Shown: positions 17,236-25,857 of the stretch, one piece after another
Position numbering within the stretch: position 1 is the first letter of the stretch
Layout: the number at the start of each line of letters is the position of its first letter
Source of the DNA: an uncultured Paracoccaceae bacterium
GTDB taxonomy: Bacteria > Pseudomonadota > Alphaproteobacteria > Rhodobacterales > Rhodobacteraceae
DNA length: 64,000 nucleotides
Direction of reading: 5' to 3'
Assembly: GCA_947500135.1 (NCBI GenBank)
Contig: CANMQX010000002.1
Location: forward strand, 124,001 to 188,000
Notes under the pieces: generated by a model
What the model saw: the letters and a program-made list of their open reading frames with translations, nothing else
What the model was told of the DNA's origin: nothing
Database searches by the model: none
Made by a program: the position numbers and the translations under genes

Positions 17236-17277
17236 GCGACATGATTTGTCGCTAGGTGACAGGGCAGCCCTGTCACC
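17236..17277. terminator. Tandem perfect hairpins after the SYLF gene, no U-tract
   Basis: Hairpin A has a 6-bp stem (17236-17241 with 17247-17252) and a 5-nt loop. Hairpin B has a perfect 10-bp stem, GGTGACAGGG/CCCTGTCACC (17255-17264 with 17268-17277), and a 3-nt loop. They are separated by 2 bases. Neither is followed by T-residues. They start 9 bases after the stop codon. Confidence 0.55.
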
Positions 17278-17316
17278 CGCCGCCATGCTAAACCCATAGC
17301 AAGGTCGGAGGCTTCG

Positions 17317-19725
17317 ATGAAAAACACCACACGCGTTGCTGTGATCGGGGGCGGCGTCGTCGGCTGCTCGGTGCTGTATCACCTGACGAAACTGGGCTGG
17401 TCCGACGTGATGCTGATCGAACGGTCAGAGCTGACATCAGGTTCCACCTGGCACGCGGCAGGCGGGTTTCATACGCTGAACGGCGACACAAACATGGCCG
17501 CGCTGCAAGGCTATACAATCAAACTTTACAAGGAGTTAGAGGAAATCACCGGAATGTCCTGCGGGCTGCACCACGTTGGCGGCGTGACCCTTGCAGACAA
17601 CCAGGACCGGTTCGATATGCTGGTCGCTGAACGGGCTAAGCACCGTTATATGGGGTTAGAGACTGAAATCGTAGGGCCAGCGGAAATCGCCAAAATCGCG
17701 CCGATCACCAATCTCGACGGGATCATCGGCGCGCTCTATGATCCGCTTGACGGCCACCTTGACCCCTCCGGGACCACGCACGCATATGCCAAGGCGGCGC
17801 GCATGGGCGGGGCCACAATCGAAACCCATTGCAAGGTGATTGAAACCAACCAGCGCCCCGATGGCACATGGGATGTGGTGACCGAAAAGGGTACAATCCA
17901 CGCCGAACATATCGTGAATGCAGGCGGGCTTTGGGCGCGCGAGGTCGGCGCGATGGCGGGCATTTACACGCCGCTGCACCCGATGGAACACCAGTATATC
18001 GTCACCGATGATATCGCGGAAATCTATGACCGCGACAGCGAACACCCGCATGTAATGGACCCCGCCGGCGAAAGCTATCTGCGGCAGGAAGGGCGCGGAT
18101 TATGCATCGGTTTCTACGAAAAGCCCTGTAAACCTTGGGCCGTGGACGGCACGCCATGGGATTTCGGGCATGAGCTACTGCCAGATGATCTGGACAAGGT
18201 CGAAGCGTCTATCGAGTTTGCCTATAACCGCTTCCCTGTCCTTGCCACCGCAGGCGTCAAATCCGTGATTCACGGCCCTTTCACCTTTGCCCCCGATGGC
18301 AACCCGCTGGTCGGGCCTGTGCCCGGCGTGCAGAACTACTGGTCGGCCTGCGGTGTGATGGCCGGGTTCAGCCAGGGCGGTGGCGTCGGCCTGATGCTGG
18401 CGCAATGGATGATCGAAGGAGAATGCGAACGCGATGTCACCGCACTCGACGTCGCCCGCTACGGCAAATGGATCACGCCGGGCTACACACGGCCCAAGGT
18501 GATCGAAAACTATCAGAACCGGTTTTCCGTCAGCTACCCCAACGAAGAACTGCCCGCAGCAAGGCCGCACCGCACAACGTCAATGTATGATATCTTCAGC
18601 GATCTGGGGGCCGTTTGGGGGCATCAATTTGGGCTGGAGGTTGTGAACTACTTCGCGCAAGGCACTGATCCCGCTTATGAAACACCGACCTTCCGCCGGT
18701 CCGATGCATGGGATGCGACGGCCCGCGAGGTCAAGGCAGTACGCAGCAGCGTCGGCATTAACGAGGTGCAGAATTTCGGCAAATTCAGCGTCACGGGCAG
18801 TAGCGCGCGGGCATGGCTCGACCGGATCATGGCAGGCCGTATCCCGCAACCGGGGCGGCTGTCGCTGACACCAATGCTGTCGCCAAAGGGGCGGTTGATG
18901 GGGGATTTCACGATCTCTTGCCTGTCCGAAACCAATTTCCAACTGACCGCCAGCTACGGCGCGCAAGAGGTGCATCACCGCTGGTTCCTGCAAAATCCCG
19001 GCCCCGATTGCGCGGTTGCAAACATCTCTGACCAGCGCACTGGTTTCCAGATCGCCGGGCCAAACTCCCGCGACCTGCTGCGGGCCTGTACGCGCGATGA
19101 TGTGGATGGGATCAACTTCCTGGGTGTACGGCAAATGACCATCGGTCAGGTCGCCTGCATCGTGCAACGGGTCAGCTACACAGGCGATTTGGGGTATGAG
19201 ATTTACTGCGACACAATGGATCAGCGGCAACTCTGGTGGACGCTGTGGCAGGCGGGGCAGCCGCTCGACATCACACCATTTGGCATGCGGGCGATGATGT
19301 CACTGCGGCTTGACCGGTTCTTTGGGTCATGGCTGTCGGAATTCTCGCCCGACTACACAGCTGCCGAAACCGGGATGGACCGGTTTATCAGCTTCAAGAA
19401 GAACACTGATTTCATCGGGCGGGCCGCGGCAGAGGCAGAGCGGGCTAATCCCCCGGCCCGCACGCTGGTCACGTTTGAGGTTGACGCGGATGATGCCGAT
19501 GTTGTGGCCTATGAACCGGTTTTCATTGACGATAAGGTGCAGGGGTTTTGCACCTCGGGCGGCTATTCACACCATGCGGGCAAGTCCATCGCAATGGCGC
19601 TGGTCCCACGGACCTTAGCAAGCGATGATCTAACGGTCGAGATTGAAATCATGGGCCAGCGCCGACCAGCCAAGCGGATTACAACGCCGCTTTTCGACCC
19701 TGATGGCGCAGTGCTGCGCGGATGA
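17317..19725 (+). CDS. FAD-dependent oxidoreductase fused to GcvT domain (dimethylglycine/sarcosine dehydrogenase-like)
   Basis: 802 residues. The N-terminal DAO-type FAD domain has VAVIGGGVVGCSVLYHL and SGSTWHAAGGFH, the usual site of flavin attachment in this family. The C-terminal half is an aminomethyltransferase (GcvT) domain with FQIAGPNSRDLL and YTGDLGYEIY. Such fusions oxidatively demethylate N-methylated amines (dimethylglycine, sarcosine and relatives) and pass the one-carbon unit to tetrahydrofolate. The exact substrate is not readable. It is followed by a MobA-like gene with ATGA overlap. It is not the DMSP demethylase DmdA, which lacks the FAD domain. Confidence 0.85.
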   Translation: MKNTTRVAVIGGGVVGCSVLYHLTKLGWSDVMLIERSELTSGSTWHAAGGFHTLNGDTNMAALQGYTIKLYKELEEITGMSCGLHHVGGVTLADNQDRFDMLVAERAKHRYMGLETEIVGPAEIAKIAPITNLDGIIGALYDPLDGHLDPSGTTHAYAKAARMGGATIETHCKVIETNQRPDGTWDVVTEKGTIHAEHIVNAGGLWAREVGAMAGIYTPLHPMEHQYIVTDDIAEIYDRDSEHPHVMDPAGESYLRQEGRGLCIGFYEKPCKPWAVDGTPWDFGHELLPDDLDKVEASIEFAYNRFPVLATAGVKSVIHGPFTFAPDGNPLVGPVPGVQNYWSACGVMAGFSQGGGVGLMLAQWMIEGECERDVTALDVARYGKWITPGYTRPKVIENYQNRFSVSYPNEELPAARPHRTTSMYDIFSDLGAVWGHQFGLEVVNYFAQGTDPAYETPTFRRSDAWDATAREVKAVRSSVGINEVQNFGKFSVTGSSARAWLDRIMAGRIPQPGRLSLTPMLSPKGRLMGDFTISCLSETNFQLTASYGAQEVHHRWFLQNPGPDCAVANISDQRTGFQIAGPNSRDLLRACTRDDVDGINFLGVRQMTIGQVACIVQRVSYTGDLGYEIYCDTMDQRQLWWTLWQAGQPLDITPFGMRAMMSLRLDRFFGSWLSEFSPDYTAAETGMDRFISFKKNTDFIGRAAAEAERANPPARTLVTFEVDADDADVVAYEPVFIDDKVQGFCTSGGYSHHAGKSIAMALVPRTLASDDLTVEIEIMGQRRPAKRITTPLFDPDGAVLRG

Positions 19726-20315
19726 TCCCGATCCTGATCCTTGCCGCTGGCGGCTCCACCCGAATGCGCGGCAAGGACAAGCTATTAGAAGATGTTGGCG
19801 GCCAGCCCTTGCTGCGCAGACAGGTGCGGCGCGCCATCGCGACAGGGCACCCGGTCTTTGTCGCCCTGCCCGGCCCGAACCACCCAAGAGAGGACGCAAT
19901 CAGCGACCTTGACGTCACGACCTTGGTGGTTCCTGAAGCAGCGGAAGGCATGTCCGGCACGATGCGTGGCGCCGTGGCACAACTGCCGGGTGATGATGCC
20001 TTCATGATGCTGCTGGGCGATCTTGTCGCAATTGAAACTGATGATATGCAGGCAATCTTTGCCGCCCATAACGCCAACCCGGACCATCTGATCTGGCGTG
20101 GGGCCACGCAGGGCGGTAAGCCCGGGCATCCGATCATCTTTGACGGCAGTTTACGACCTGCTTTCAAAGACTTATCTGGTGATGGCGGTGGCGAGACCCT
20201 TGTCAAACCGCATGCGTCACAAACCCATTTGACACGCTTTAGAGACGATCGGGCACGCTATGATCTGGACACGCCAGAAGACTGGGCAAAGTGGCGGCGC
20301 AAACCCCCTACTTGA
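19722..20315 (+). CDS. MobA-like NTP transferase
   Basis: 197 residues. The nucleotidyltransferase opening is LILAAGGSTRMRGKDKLLEDVGG (G-rich loop, then Arg/Lys), with MMLLGDLVAI as the metal-binding Asp strand and GKPGHPIIFD further on. It resembles molybdenum cofactor cytidylyl/guanylyltransferases and MocA-like proteins that serve molybdenum hydroxylases. The overlap with the DMGDH-like gene is 4 bp, and the 3' end overlaps the convergent Hint gene by 8 bp. A link to the CO dehydrogenase at 55-62 kb, which needs MCD cofactor, is possible but unproven. Confidence 0.78.
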   Translation: MIPILILAAGGSTRMRGKDKLLEDVGGQPLLRRQVRRAIATGHPVFVALPGPNHPREDAISDLDVTTLVVPEAAEGMSGTMRGAVAQLPGDDAFMMLLGDLVAIETDDMQAIFAAHNANPDHLIWRGATQGGKPGHPIIFDGSLRPAFKDLSGDGGGETLVKPHASQTHLTRFRDDRARYDLDTPEDWAKWRRKPPT

Positions 20316-20967
20316 ACAGCAGCATCGATTCCACACGGCGCAACGCCTTGCGGGCCGCACCAAAACGCTTCACCCCTTCTTGCGTGGCAAGAGACGGGCA
20401 AATCTGAAACAGCTCTTCGCGCTGTGCTGGCACCACGCCTTTGAGCGCGTAATCATTGGGTTGAAAGCTTTCGGTCCATGTGCCGTCGGCCAGCACAACC
20501 TGATGTTTTTCAAACATGAAATGCAAATAGGTGGTGCCGGGCACATTCACCGCATCAACACCGGGCAGTTTTGTCATATCCTTGGCGGCAACCAGCACTT
20601 CGACCTCACCAAAATGCTGGCGGGCCAGTTCTGAAACAACAAGCATCCGGTGCTGCGGAGACACCAGCATGTCACGTTCTGGCAGATCATTGCCAAGGCT
20701 TCCGGCCCGGATCAGGATCGGGCGCAGCTGCGGCGCGGTCTTCAACTCGTCGGCGGGCAAGCTACGATGGCCCGCCCAGACAATGCTTTGAATGCCGTGA
20801 TCACGGGTCAACACGCGGTCGCCAACAGTCAGGGTTTCGACCAACCGTTCACCTTTGGGCGTGGCAATACGCGTACCGGGAGTGAAGCACGGGACAATCC
20901 GGGAAAATTCGGATCCTGTGTCATGCGGGCAAACCGCGAAATCTGTTTTCTTAATCGTCATATTCAA
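20308..20967 (-). CDS. Hint (hedgehog/intein) domain protein
   Basis: 219 residues. The Hint domain begins with CFTPGTRIATPKGERLVETL (nucleophile Cys27) and continues with VGDRVLTRDHG and SPQHRMLV, where the His is the usual block B/F position. Stand-alone Hint proteins are numerous in Rhodobacteraceae and their function is unknown. No secretion signal or repeat region is attached here, and no extein is visible, so self-cleavage cannot be inferred. Confidence 0.8.
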   Translation of the reverse strand: MNMTIKKTDFAVCPHDTGSEFSRIVPCFTPGTRIATPKGERLVETLTVGDRVLTRDHGIQSIVWAGHRSLPADELKTAPQLRPILIRAGSLGNDLPERDMLVSPQHRMLVVSELARQHFGEVEVLVAAKDMTKLPGVDAVNVPGTTYLHFMFEKHQVVLADGTWTESFQPNDYALKGVVPAQREELFQICPSLATQEGVKRFGAARKALRRVESMLLFK

Positions 20968-21053
20968 CGCCTATCACCTTAAACCAAACCAACCGCAGCA
21001 ATCTGCCTAGTCGGCGCACCGCCAAAATCGGTGCAAAACCACTCTCTAACTTC

Positions 21054-21072
21054 AAAGCAGTAAAGCTGCTTT
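21054..21072 (-). terminator. Weak stem-loop between tRNA-Leu and Hint gene
   Basis: AAAGCAG (21054-21060) pairs with CTGCTTT (21066-21072), leaving a 5-nt loop. The arms carry A/T runs on both sides, so it could end the minus-strand tRNA transcript. The surrounding 250 bases (20968-21217) are AT-rich and hold no gene. Confidence 0.4.
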
Positions 21073-21217
21073 TGCGTGTATCGTTGTCACGTAAAACAAC
21101 TCAACCAAAACTATATTAACAATATGTTAACTGTTAAGCCTTCGAAAACCAAGCGTTGAACGCCCGGAATCTCACCTAAATATAGTTCGGTAAACAATGC
21201 GCTTTCCTAGCGCGTAT

Positions 21218-21303
21218 TGGTGCCGATGGAGAGACTCGAACTCTCACGATGTTGCCATCGGGGGATTTTGAATCCCCTGCGTCTACCATTCCGCCACATC
21301 GGC
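21218..21303 (-). tRNA. tRNA-Leu (anticodon CAA)
   Basis: Read on the minus strand, acceptor arms GCCGATG (21303-21297) and CATCGGC (21228-21222) pair. The D-arm region is GGCGGAATGGTAGACGC. The anticodon loop is TTCAAAA, closed by GGGGA/TCCCC, with a long variable arm GATGGCAACATC. The T-arm is GAGAGTTCGAGTCTCTC. A discriminator A and encoded CCA complete it. The long variable arm and CAA anticodon identify Leu. Confidence 0.97.
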
Positions 21304-21368
21304 CAATGCGCATTGCCTAATCGGGCCGGGAACGCGCGTCAATCGCCGTTTTCGACTTTTTCGCGCCG

Positions 21369-22223
21369 TTACAGCCGGTTGGTGGAAAACGTATCACATT
21401 GCGACAGATCACCGCTTTCCAATCCCCGCGCAAACCAGCGTTGCCGCTGTTCGCTTGTGCCATGGGTAAAGGTGTGCGGGCGGACCCGCTGGCCTGCATT
21501 GCGTTGCAACGTATCATCACCGATCTGGGCGGCCGCGTTCATCGCCTCGGCAATATCGCCACGTTCAAGACTGTTAAACCGTTCCTGTGCGGCACGGGCC
21601 CAGACCCCGGAAAAACAATCGGCCTGCAATTCGATCCGCACCGACATTTCATTCGAATCAGCCTCGTTCATCTGCGCGCGCAATTGATTGACCTGACCCA
21701 GAATACCCAGCTCATTCTGGACGTGATGGGCAATTTCATGCGCCACGACATAGGCGGCCGCAAAATCGCCCCCCGCCCCCAGACGTTGTTCCAGCGTGGT
21801 AAAGAATTCAGTATCCAAAAATGCCTTGCGTTCAGGCGGGCAATAAAATGGGCCAGTCGCGGCAGAGGCACCACCGCAAGCCGACCGGGTCTGCCCTTTG
21901 AACAGCACAAGTGTCGGCGCCTGATAGGTCCGGTCAAGTTGTTCGCGAAAAATCGTAGCCCAGACTTCTTCTGTATCGGCAAGTGTGACTGAAACAAACT
22001 CTGCCGCGCGTTCGTCCGCAGGTGTGATCTCAGCCGATTGCACGCTTTGGCCGCCGCCACTACCGCCAAGATCGACAAACTGGCTGACATCCACCCCGAA
22101 ATAAAGGCCCGCCAGCAGGATCAACACACCCGCAATGCCACCGATGCCGCCTGCACGACGGCCACCGCCGCGTCTACGCCGATCTTCGATATTGCTGCTG
22201 CCGCGCCGTCCCTGCCACTTCAT
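21369..22223 (-). CDS. YpfJ-type neutral zinc metallopeptidase
   Basis: 284 residues from ATG 22223 (MKWQGRRGSSNIEDRR). After a basic segment there is one membrane helix (GIAGVLILLAGLYFGV). The zinc motif HEIAHHVQ near residue 160 and a downstream Glu region (RIELQADCFSGVWA) match the YpfJ/KPN_02809 family. It is probably anchored in the inner membrane with a periplasmic catalytic domain. Substrate unknown. It is divergent from the YqaA-like gene. Confidence 0.87.
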   Translation of the reverse strand: MKWQGRRGSSNIEDRRRRGGGRRAGGIGGIAGVLILLAGLYFGVDVSQFVDLGGSGGGQSVQSAEITPADERAAEFVSVTLADTEEVWATIFREQLDRTYQAPTLVLFKGQTRSACGGASAATGPFYCPPERKAFLDTEFFTTLEQRLGAGGDFAAAYVVAHEIAHHVQNELGILGQVNQLRAQMNEADSNEMSVRIELQADCFSGVWARAAQERFNSLERGDIAEAMNAAAQIGDDTLQRNAGQRVRPHTFTHGTSEQRQRWFARGLESGDLSQCDTFSTNRL

Positions 22224-22335
22224 GACCCATTCTCCCAGATTTATTACCATCTTAGGCAGATTGATGGGGCACACAAGCTTGACGCCTTTGTCCAGCCATG
22301 GCCTAACGCGCGCGAAGATCACGAAAGGGCAGAAC

Positions 22336-22914
22336 ATGCTGCGCCGCCTTTACGACTGGACGATATCCTTGGCGCAATCGCCGCGTGCGCTTTGGGCACT
22401 GGCAATCGTGTCCTTTGTCGAATCGTCCTTCTTTCCGATCCCGCCCGATGTGCTGATGATCCCAATGATCATCGCACGGCCATCGCGGGCCTTCGTGATC
22501 GCTGGGATCGCGACGCTGGCATCGGTCGCAGGTGGGCTCTTCGGCTATTATATCGGCTCCGCCTTGATGGAGAGTTTTGGCCAGCCGATCCTCGAATTCT
22601 ATGGCAAGGACGCAAGCTTTGCCGAAATGTCCGCCGCGTTTAATGGATATGGGGCCTGGGCGGTGGTTGTGGCCGGGGTCACCTTCCTGCCTTTCAAGGT
22701 CGTAACGATTGCGTCCGGTGTCACAGGCCTGTCACTGCCGGTGTTTATCCTGTCATCAATATTTGCGCGTGCGCTGCGCTTTTTCCTGGTCGCCGCTTTG
22801 TTGTGGAAATTCGGCGAACCGATCCGGGACTTCATTGAAAAACGACTTGGCCTGATGTTTATCCTTTTCTGTGTGCTGTTGATTGGCGGCTTTGCCCTGA
22901 TAGGTTTGCTATGA
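22336..22914 (+). CDS. YqaA/DedA-like small membrane protein
   Basis: 192 residues from ATG 22336, with AAAGGGC upstream. FVESSFFPIPPDVLMIPM near residue 25 and GVTFLPFKVVTIASG near 115 are the E/FxxxxPxP and G-x-F-x-P signatures of the SNARE-associated/DedA superfamily, YqaA branch. Related proteins influence membrane lipid distribution. It is followed by dsbB with a 4-bp overlap. Confidence 0.82.
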   Translation: MLRRLYDWTISLAQSPRALWALAIVSFVESSFFPIPPDVLMIPMIIARPSRAFVIAGIATLASVAGGLFGYYIGSALMESFGQPILEFYGKDASFAEMSAAFNGYGAWAVVVAGVTFLPFKVVTIASGVTGLSLPVFILSSIFARALRFFLVAALLWKFGEPIRDFIEKRLGLMFILFCVLLIGGFALIGLL

Positions 22915-23375
22915 CACGACAATTGCTCATCTTGCTGTCTGCGGGTGGATCGGCGGCATTGCTTGGCGGGGCCTATCTGTTTCAGGCGCTTGGCTATCCA
23001 CCCTGCGCGATGTGTCTGTGGCAACGCTGGCCACATGTGGCCGCTATCCTGATCGGGCTTTTGGCCTTGCGGTTTCAGGGCTGGGTCCTACCACTGCTGG
23101 GGGCAATTGCGGCAGGCATCACCGGCGGATTGGGTGTGTTTCACACCGGGGTCGAACGTGATTGGTGGGAAGGCCCATCCAGCTGTACCGGCGGCAGCAC
23201 CCTGAACGGGCTGAGCGGGTCTGACCTGCTGGCTATCGAAGGACCGCGTGTGATCATGTGCGATCAGGTATCGTGGGAATTTCTGACCCTGTCGATGCCC
23301 AGCTGGAATGCCCTGTTTTCCTTTGCACTGATGATCGGCTGGTTCATGGCCGTCTCAGCGTCGCGTCGACAATAG
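22911..23375 (+). CDS. dsbB: Disulfide bond formation protein DsbB
   Basis: 154 residues with four hydrophobic segments. The first redox pair is in GYPPCAMCLWQR (CxxC, residues ~31-37), and Arg near the quinone site follows. The second pair is Cys94 in SSCTGG and a later Cys in IMCDQVSWEF. It passes electrons from periplasmic DsbA to quinone. The 5' end overlaps the YqaA-like gene (ATGA). The 3' end overlaps the convergent Lrp gene by 21 bp. The cytoplasmic DsbA-like protein at 5749 is not its partner. Confidence 0.88.
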   Translation: MTRQLLILLSAGGSAALLGGAYLFQALGYPPCAMCLWQRWPHVAAILIGLLALRFQGWVLPLLGAIAAGITGGLGVFHTGVERDWWEGPSSCTGGSTLNGLSGSDLLAIEGPRVIMCDQVSWEFLTLSMPSWNALFSFALMIGWFMAVSASRRQ

Positions 23376-23774
23376 CAGGCTGGTTTCCGACCGCGTGACG
23401 CCTTCCAACCGGCGAATGGTGAATAGCACCTGATCAAAGCTTTCCAGCGTTGCGGCACCGATCTCTGCGATCAGATCCCAGGTGCCGTTGGTTGAATGCA
23501 CCGCGCGCACCTCGGGAATTGCGGTCAGCCGTTTCATCGCCCGTTCGGCCCCCCTGCCCGCCACTTCCAGCATCATCAATCCGCGCACCGGGTCAGGGCG
23601 GATATCCGACCGGGTCAGCACGGTGAAACCGGCAATCTCACCCGTGCCGACCAGCCGGTCCAGACGCACCCGCACCGTGCTACGGGTCACCCCCAGTGTA
23701 TCGGCCAATTCTGACAATGACGCGCGGCCATTCTGCTTTAGCGCCGCGATCAACCGACCATCCAATTCGTCCAT
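23355..23774 (-). CDS. Lrp/AsnC-family regulator
   Basis: 139 residues from ATG 23774 (MDELDGRLIAALKQNGRAS). The HTH is ELADTLGVTRSTVRVRLDRL, and the RAM ligand-binding domain is in the second half (GTWDLIAEIGAATLESF). It is divergent from arginase and ornithine cyclodeaminase and is a likely local regulator responding to arginine or ornithine. A dyad at 23785-23820 is a candidate shared operator. Confidence 0.88.
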   Translation of the reverse strand: MDELDGRLIAALKQNGRASLSELADTLGVTRSTVRVRLDRLVGTGEIAGFTVLTRSDIRPDPVRGLMMLEVAGRGAERAMKRLTAIPEVRAVHSTNGTWDLIAEIGAATLESFDQVLFTIRRLEGVTRSETSLLLSTRR

Positions 23775-23784
23775 TCTGGTTGCC

Positions 23785-23820
23785 CAATTTGTTAAATGTA
23801 TCTTCATTTTGCACAAATTG
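23785..23820. promoter_or_regulatory. Candidate Lrp operator dyad
   Basis: CAATTTGT (23785-23792) and ACAAATTG (23813-23820) form a perfect 8-bp inverted repeat. An inner pair, AAATG (23794-23798) and CATTT (23805-23809), lies inside it. The AT-rich site lies in the 87-bp gap between the Lrp start and the arginase start. AT-rich symmetric sites adjoining the regulator's own promoter are usual for Lrp-like proteins. Confidence 0.6.
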
Positions 23821-23861
23821 ACTGCTTACCCCACCCCCTATTTTGGACAACACTCCGCCGC

Positions 23862-24794
23862 ATGACACAAAAACACTGCATCTTAATCGGCGCCCCCGTC
23901 GACTGTGGCAAGCGGACACGCGGCTGCCTGATGGGACCTGACGCCTACCGCACCGCTGGCCTGGCCGAGGCGATTACCGAACTTGGCCATACCGTCACTG
24001 ACATTGGCAACCTGACACCGGCCAAGGTTGACGTGCCGCCCGCCAGGAACATCCAAATCTATAAGTTGGCGGAAAATGTCGGCTGGACCCAAACCCTGTC
24101 AGAGGCCGCGCAGAAAGCCGCACCTGACGGTATGCCAATTTTCCTTGGCGGTGATCACGCGCTTGCCGCTGGCACCGTGGCAGGCATGGCCGCACATGCA
24201 CAATCCGTGGGGCGGCCCTTCTTTGCGCTTTGGCTGGATGCGCATAGCGACATTCACACGCCCGACACCACCGATAGCGGCAATCTGCATGGCACGCCCG
24301 TGGGCTACGTCACCGGGCGCGATGGGTTTGACGCCTACCCCGCCCTGCCGGCAAAGGTCGATCCGGCCAATATCTGCATGATCGGCCTGCGATCTGTGGA
24401 CAATGCGGAACGGCAAGTGTTGGAAGGTGGCGACGTCATGCTCGTCGATATGCGCCGGATTGACGAAGAAGGGATCAGCGGACCTTTGCAAACCTTCCTG
24501 AACCGTGTCGCTGCGGTGAACGGCATGCTGCACGTCTCGCTTGACGTTGATTTCCTTGATCCCGCAATCGCCCCCGCCGTCGGCACCACGGTTCCCGGCG
24601 GGGCCACGGTACGCGAGGGGCATCTTGTGATGGAAATCCTGTCAGATAGCGGGCTGGTCAGTTCGCTTGATCTGGTCGAACTGAACCCGTTCCTTGATGA
24701 CCGGGGTAAGACTGCAACATTAATGGTTGACCTGACCGCATCGCTTTTGGGGCGGCGGGTCTTTGATCGCCCAACGACAGGACGCTACGCATGA
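23862..24794 (+). CDS. rocF: Arginase
   Basis: 310 residues. Start ATG 23862 ([16 protein letters not shown]) is preferred over the longer frame from 23796, which would overlap the operator dyad. Manganese-ligand motifs are [21 protein letters not shown] and SLDVDFLDP. It hydrolyses arginine to ornithine and urea. The usual DAHxD motif reads DAHSD here, with HTP where many arginases have NTP, a minor variation. ATGA overlap with ornithine cyclodeaminase. Confidence 0.92.
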   Translation: MTQKHCILIGAPVDCGKRTRGCLMGPDAYRTAGLAEAITELGHTVTDIGNLTPAKVDVPPARNIQIYKLAENVGWTQTLSEAAQKAAPDGMPIFLGGDHALAAGTVAGMAAHAQSVGRPFFALWLDAHSDIHTPDTTDSGNLHGTPVGYVTGRDGFDAYPALPAKVDPANICMIGLRSVDNAERQVLEGGDVMLVDMRRIDEEGISGPLQTFLNRVAAVNGMLHVSLDVDFLDPAIAPAVGTTVPGGATVREGHLVMEILSDSGLVSSLDLVELNPFLDDRGKTATLMVDLTASLLGRRVFDRPTTGRYA

Positions 24795-25837
24795 ACCTTA
24801 AAGCATCAGAACTGGCCATGGTGCCATTTGTCAGCGTCGATAACATGATGCGACTGGTCCATCATATAGGCATGGAAAAATTCATGGCCGACCTCGCGCA
24901 TGAGATCGAGGTCGATTTCGCCCGCTGGGAACTCTTTGACAAAACCCCGCGCATTGGCAGTCATTCCGACGTGGGCGTGATCGAATTGATGCCGACATCC
25001 GACGGCACGCTATACGGTTTCAAATACGTGAACGGCCACCCCAAGAACATGAAAGAGGGGCTGCAAACCGTCACAGCCTTTGGTGTCTTGTCAGAGGTCG
25101 ATAACGGCTACCCGATCCTGTTTTCGGAAATGACCGTGCTGACCGCCTTGCGCACCGCCGCCATGTCTGCGGTGGCCACCAAACATCTGGCCAGCCCCGA
25201 CGCCAAAACCATGGCGATGATCGGCAATGGGGCGCAGTCTGAATTCCAATGCATCGCGCAAAAGGCGGTGAATGGGGTCGATACAATCCGGCTTTATGAC
25301 ATTGATCCGGCAGCCACTGAAAAATGCGCGCGCAATCTGGAAAATGCAGGGCTGACCCTGATCCCCTGCACCACCCCCGAGGACGCGATTGAAGGTGCGG
25401 GCATCATCACAACCGCCACCGCCGACAAGGACATGCAGACCATTCTGACCGACAACATGGTCGGCAGCGGCGTACATATCAACGCCATCGGTGGCGACTG
25501 CCCCGGCAAGACCGAGTTGCATCGCGATATCGTCGCCCGCTCGACCGTTTTCGTGGAATACCCGCCCCAAACGCGGATCGAAGGCGAGATTCAGCAGATG
25601 GACCCCGACCACCCGGTGACAGAGCTGTGGCAAGTGATCAACGGCACGGCCAAAGGGCGGCAATCAGCGGCGGAAGTCACGCTTTTCGACGGCGTTGGTT
25701 TCGCGATCGAGGATTTCTCGGCCCTGCGTTACGTCCATGACAAAATCCAGAACACGCCGTTCTATATCGACTTTGATCTGATCGCCGATCCGGACGATCC
25801 GCGCGACCTGTTTGGGATGGTCAAACGGGCGGGATGA
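24791..25837 (+). CDS. ocd: Ornithine cyclodeaminase
   Basis: 348 residues, the normal length. N-terminal SVDNMMRLVHHIGMEKFM, the substrate-site lysine in GFKYVNGHPKN, and the NAD-binding GNGAQSEFQ with an Asp at strand end (RLYDID) are visible, together with NAIGGDCPGKTEL. It turns ornithine into proline and ammonia. Translationally coupled to arginase, so the pair converts arginine to proline plus urea. Probably regulated by the divergent Lrp gene. Confidence 0.92.
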   Translation: MNLKASELAMVPFVSVDNMMRLVHHIGMEKFMADLAHEIEVDFARWELFDKTPRIGSHSDVGVIELMPTSDGTLYGFKYVNGHPKNMKEGLQTVTAFGVLSEVDNGYPILFSEMTVLTALRTAAMSAVATKHLASPDAKTMAMIGNGAQSEFQCIAQKAVNGVDTIRLYDIDPAATEKCARNLENAGLTLIPCTTPEDAIEGAGIITTATADKDMQTILTDNMVGSGVHINAIGGDCPGKTELHRDIVARSTVFVEYPPQTRIEGEIQQMDPDHPVTELWQVINGTAKGRQSAAEVTLFDGVGFAIEDFSALRYVHDKIQNTPFYIDFDLIADPDDPRDLFGMVKRAG

Positions 25838-25857
25838 TATGAGATCGCAACATAGGG

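Noticed and set aside
17317..19725. DMSP demethylase DmdA
   Set aside because: DmdA is a lone GcvT-type protein of under 400 residues; this one carries an N-terminal FAD oxidase domain.
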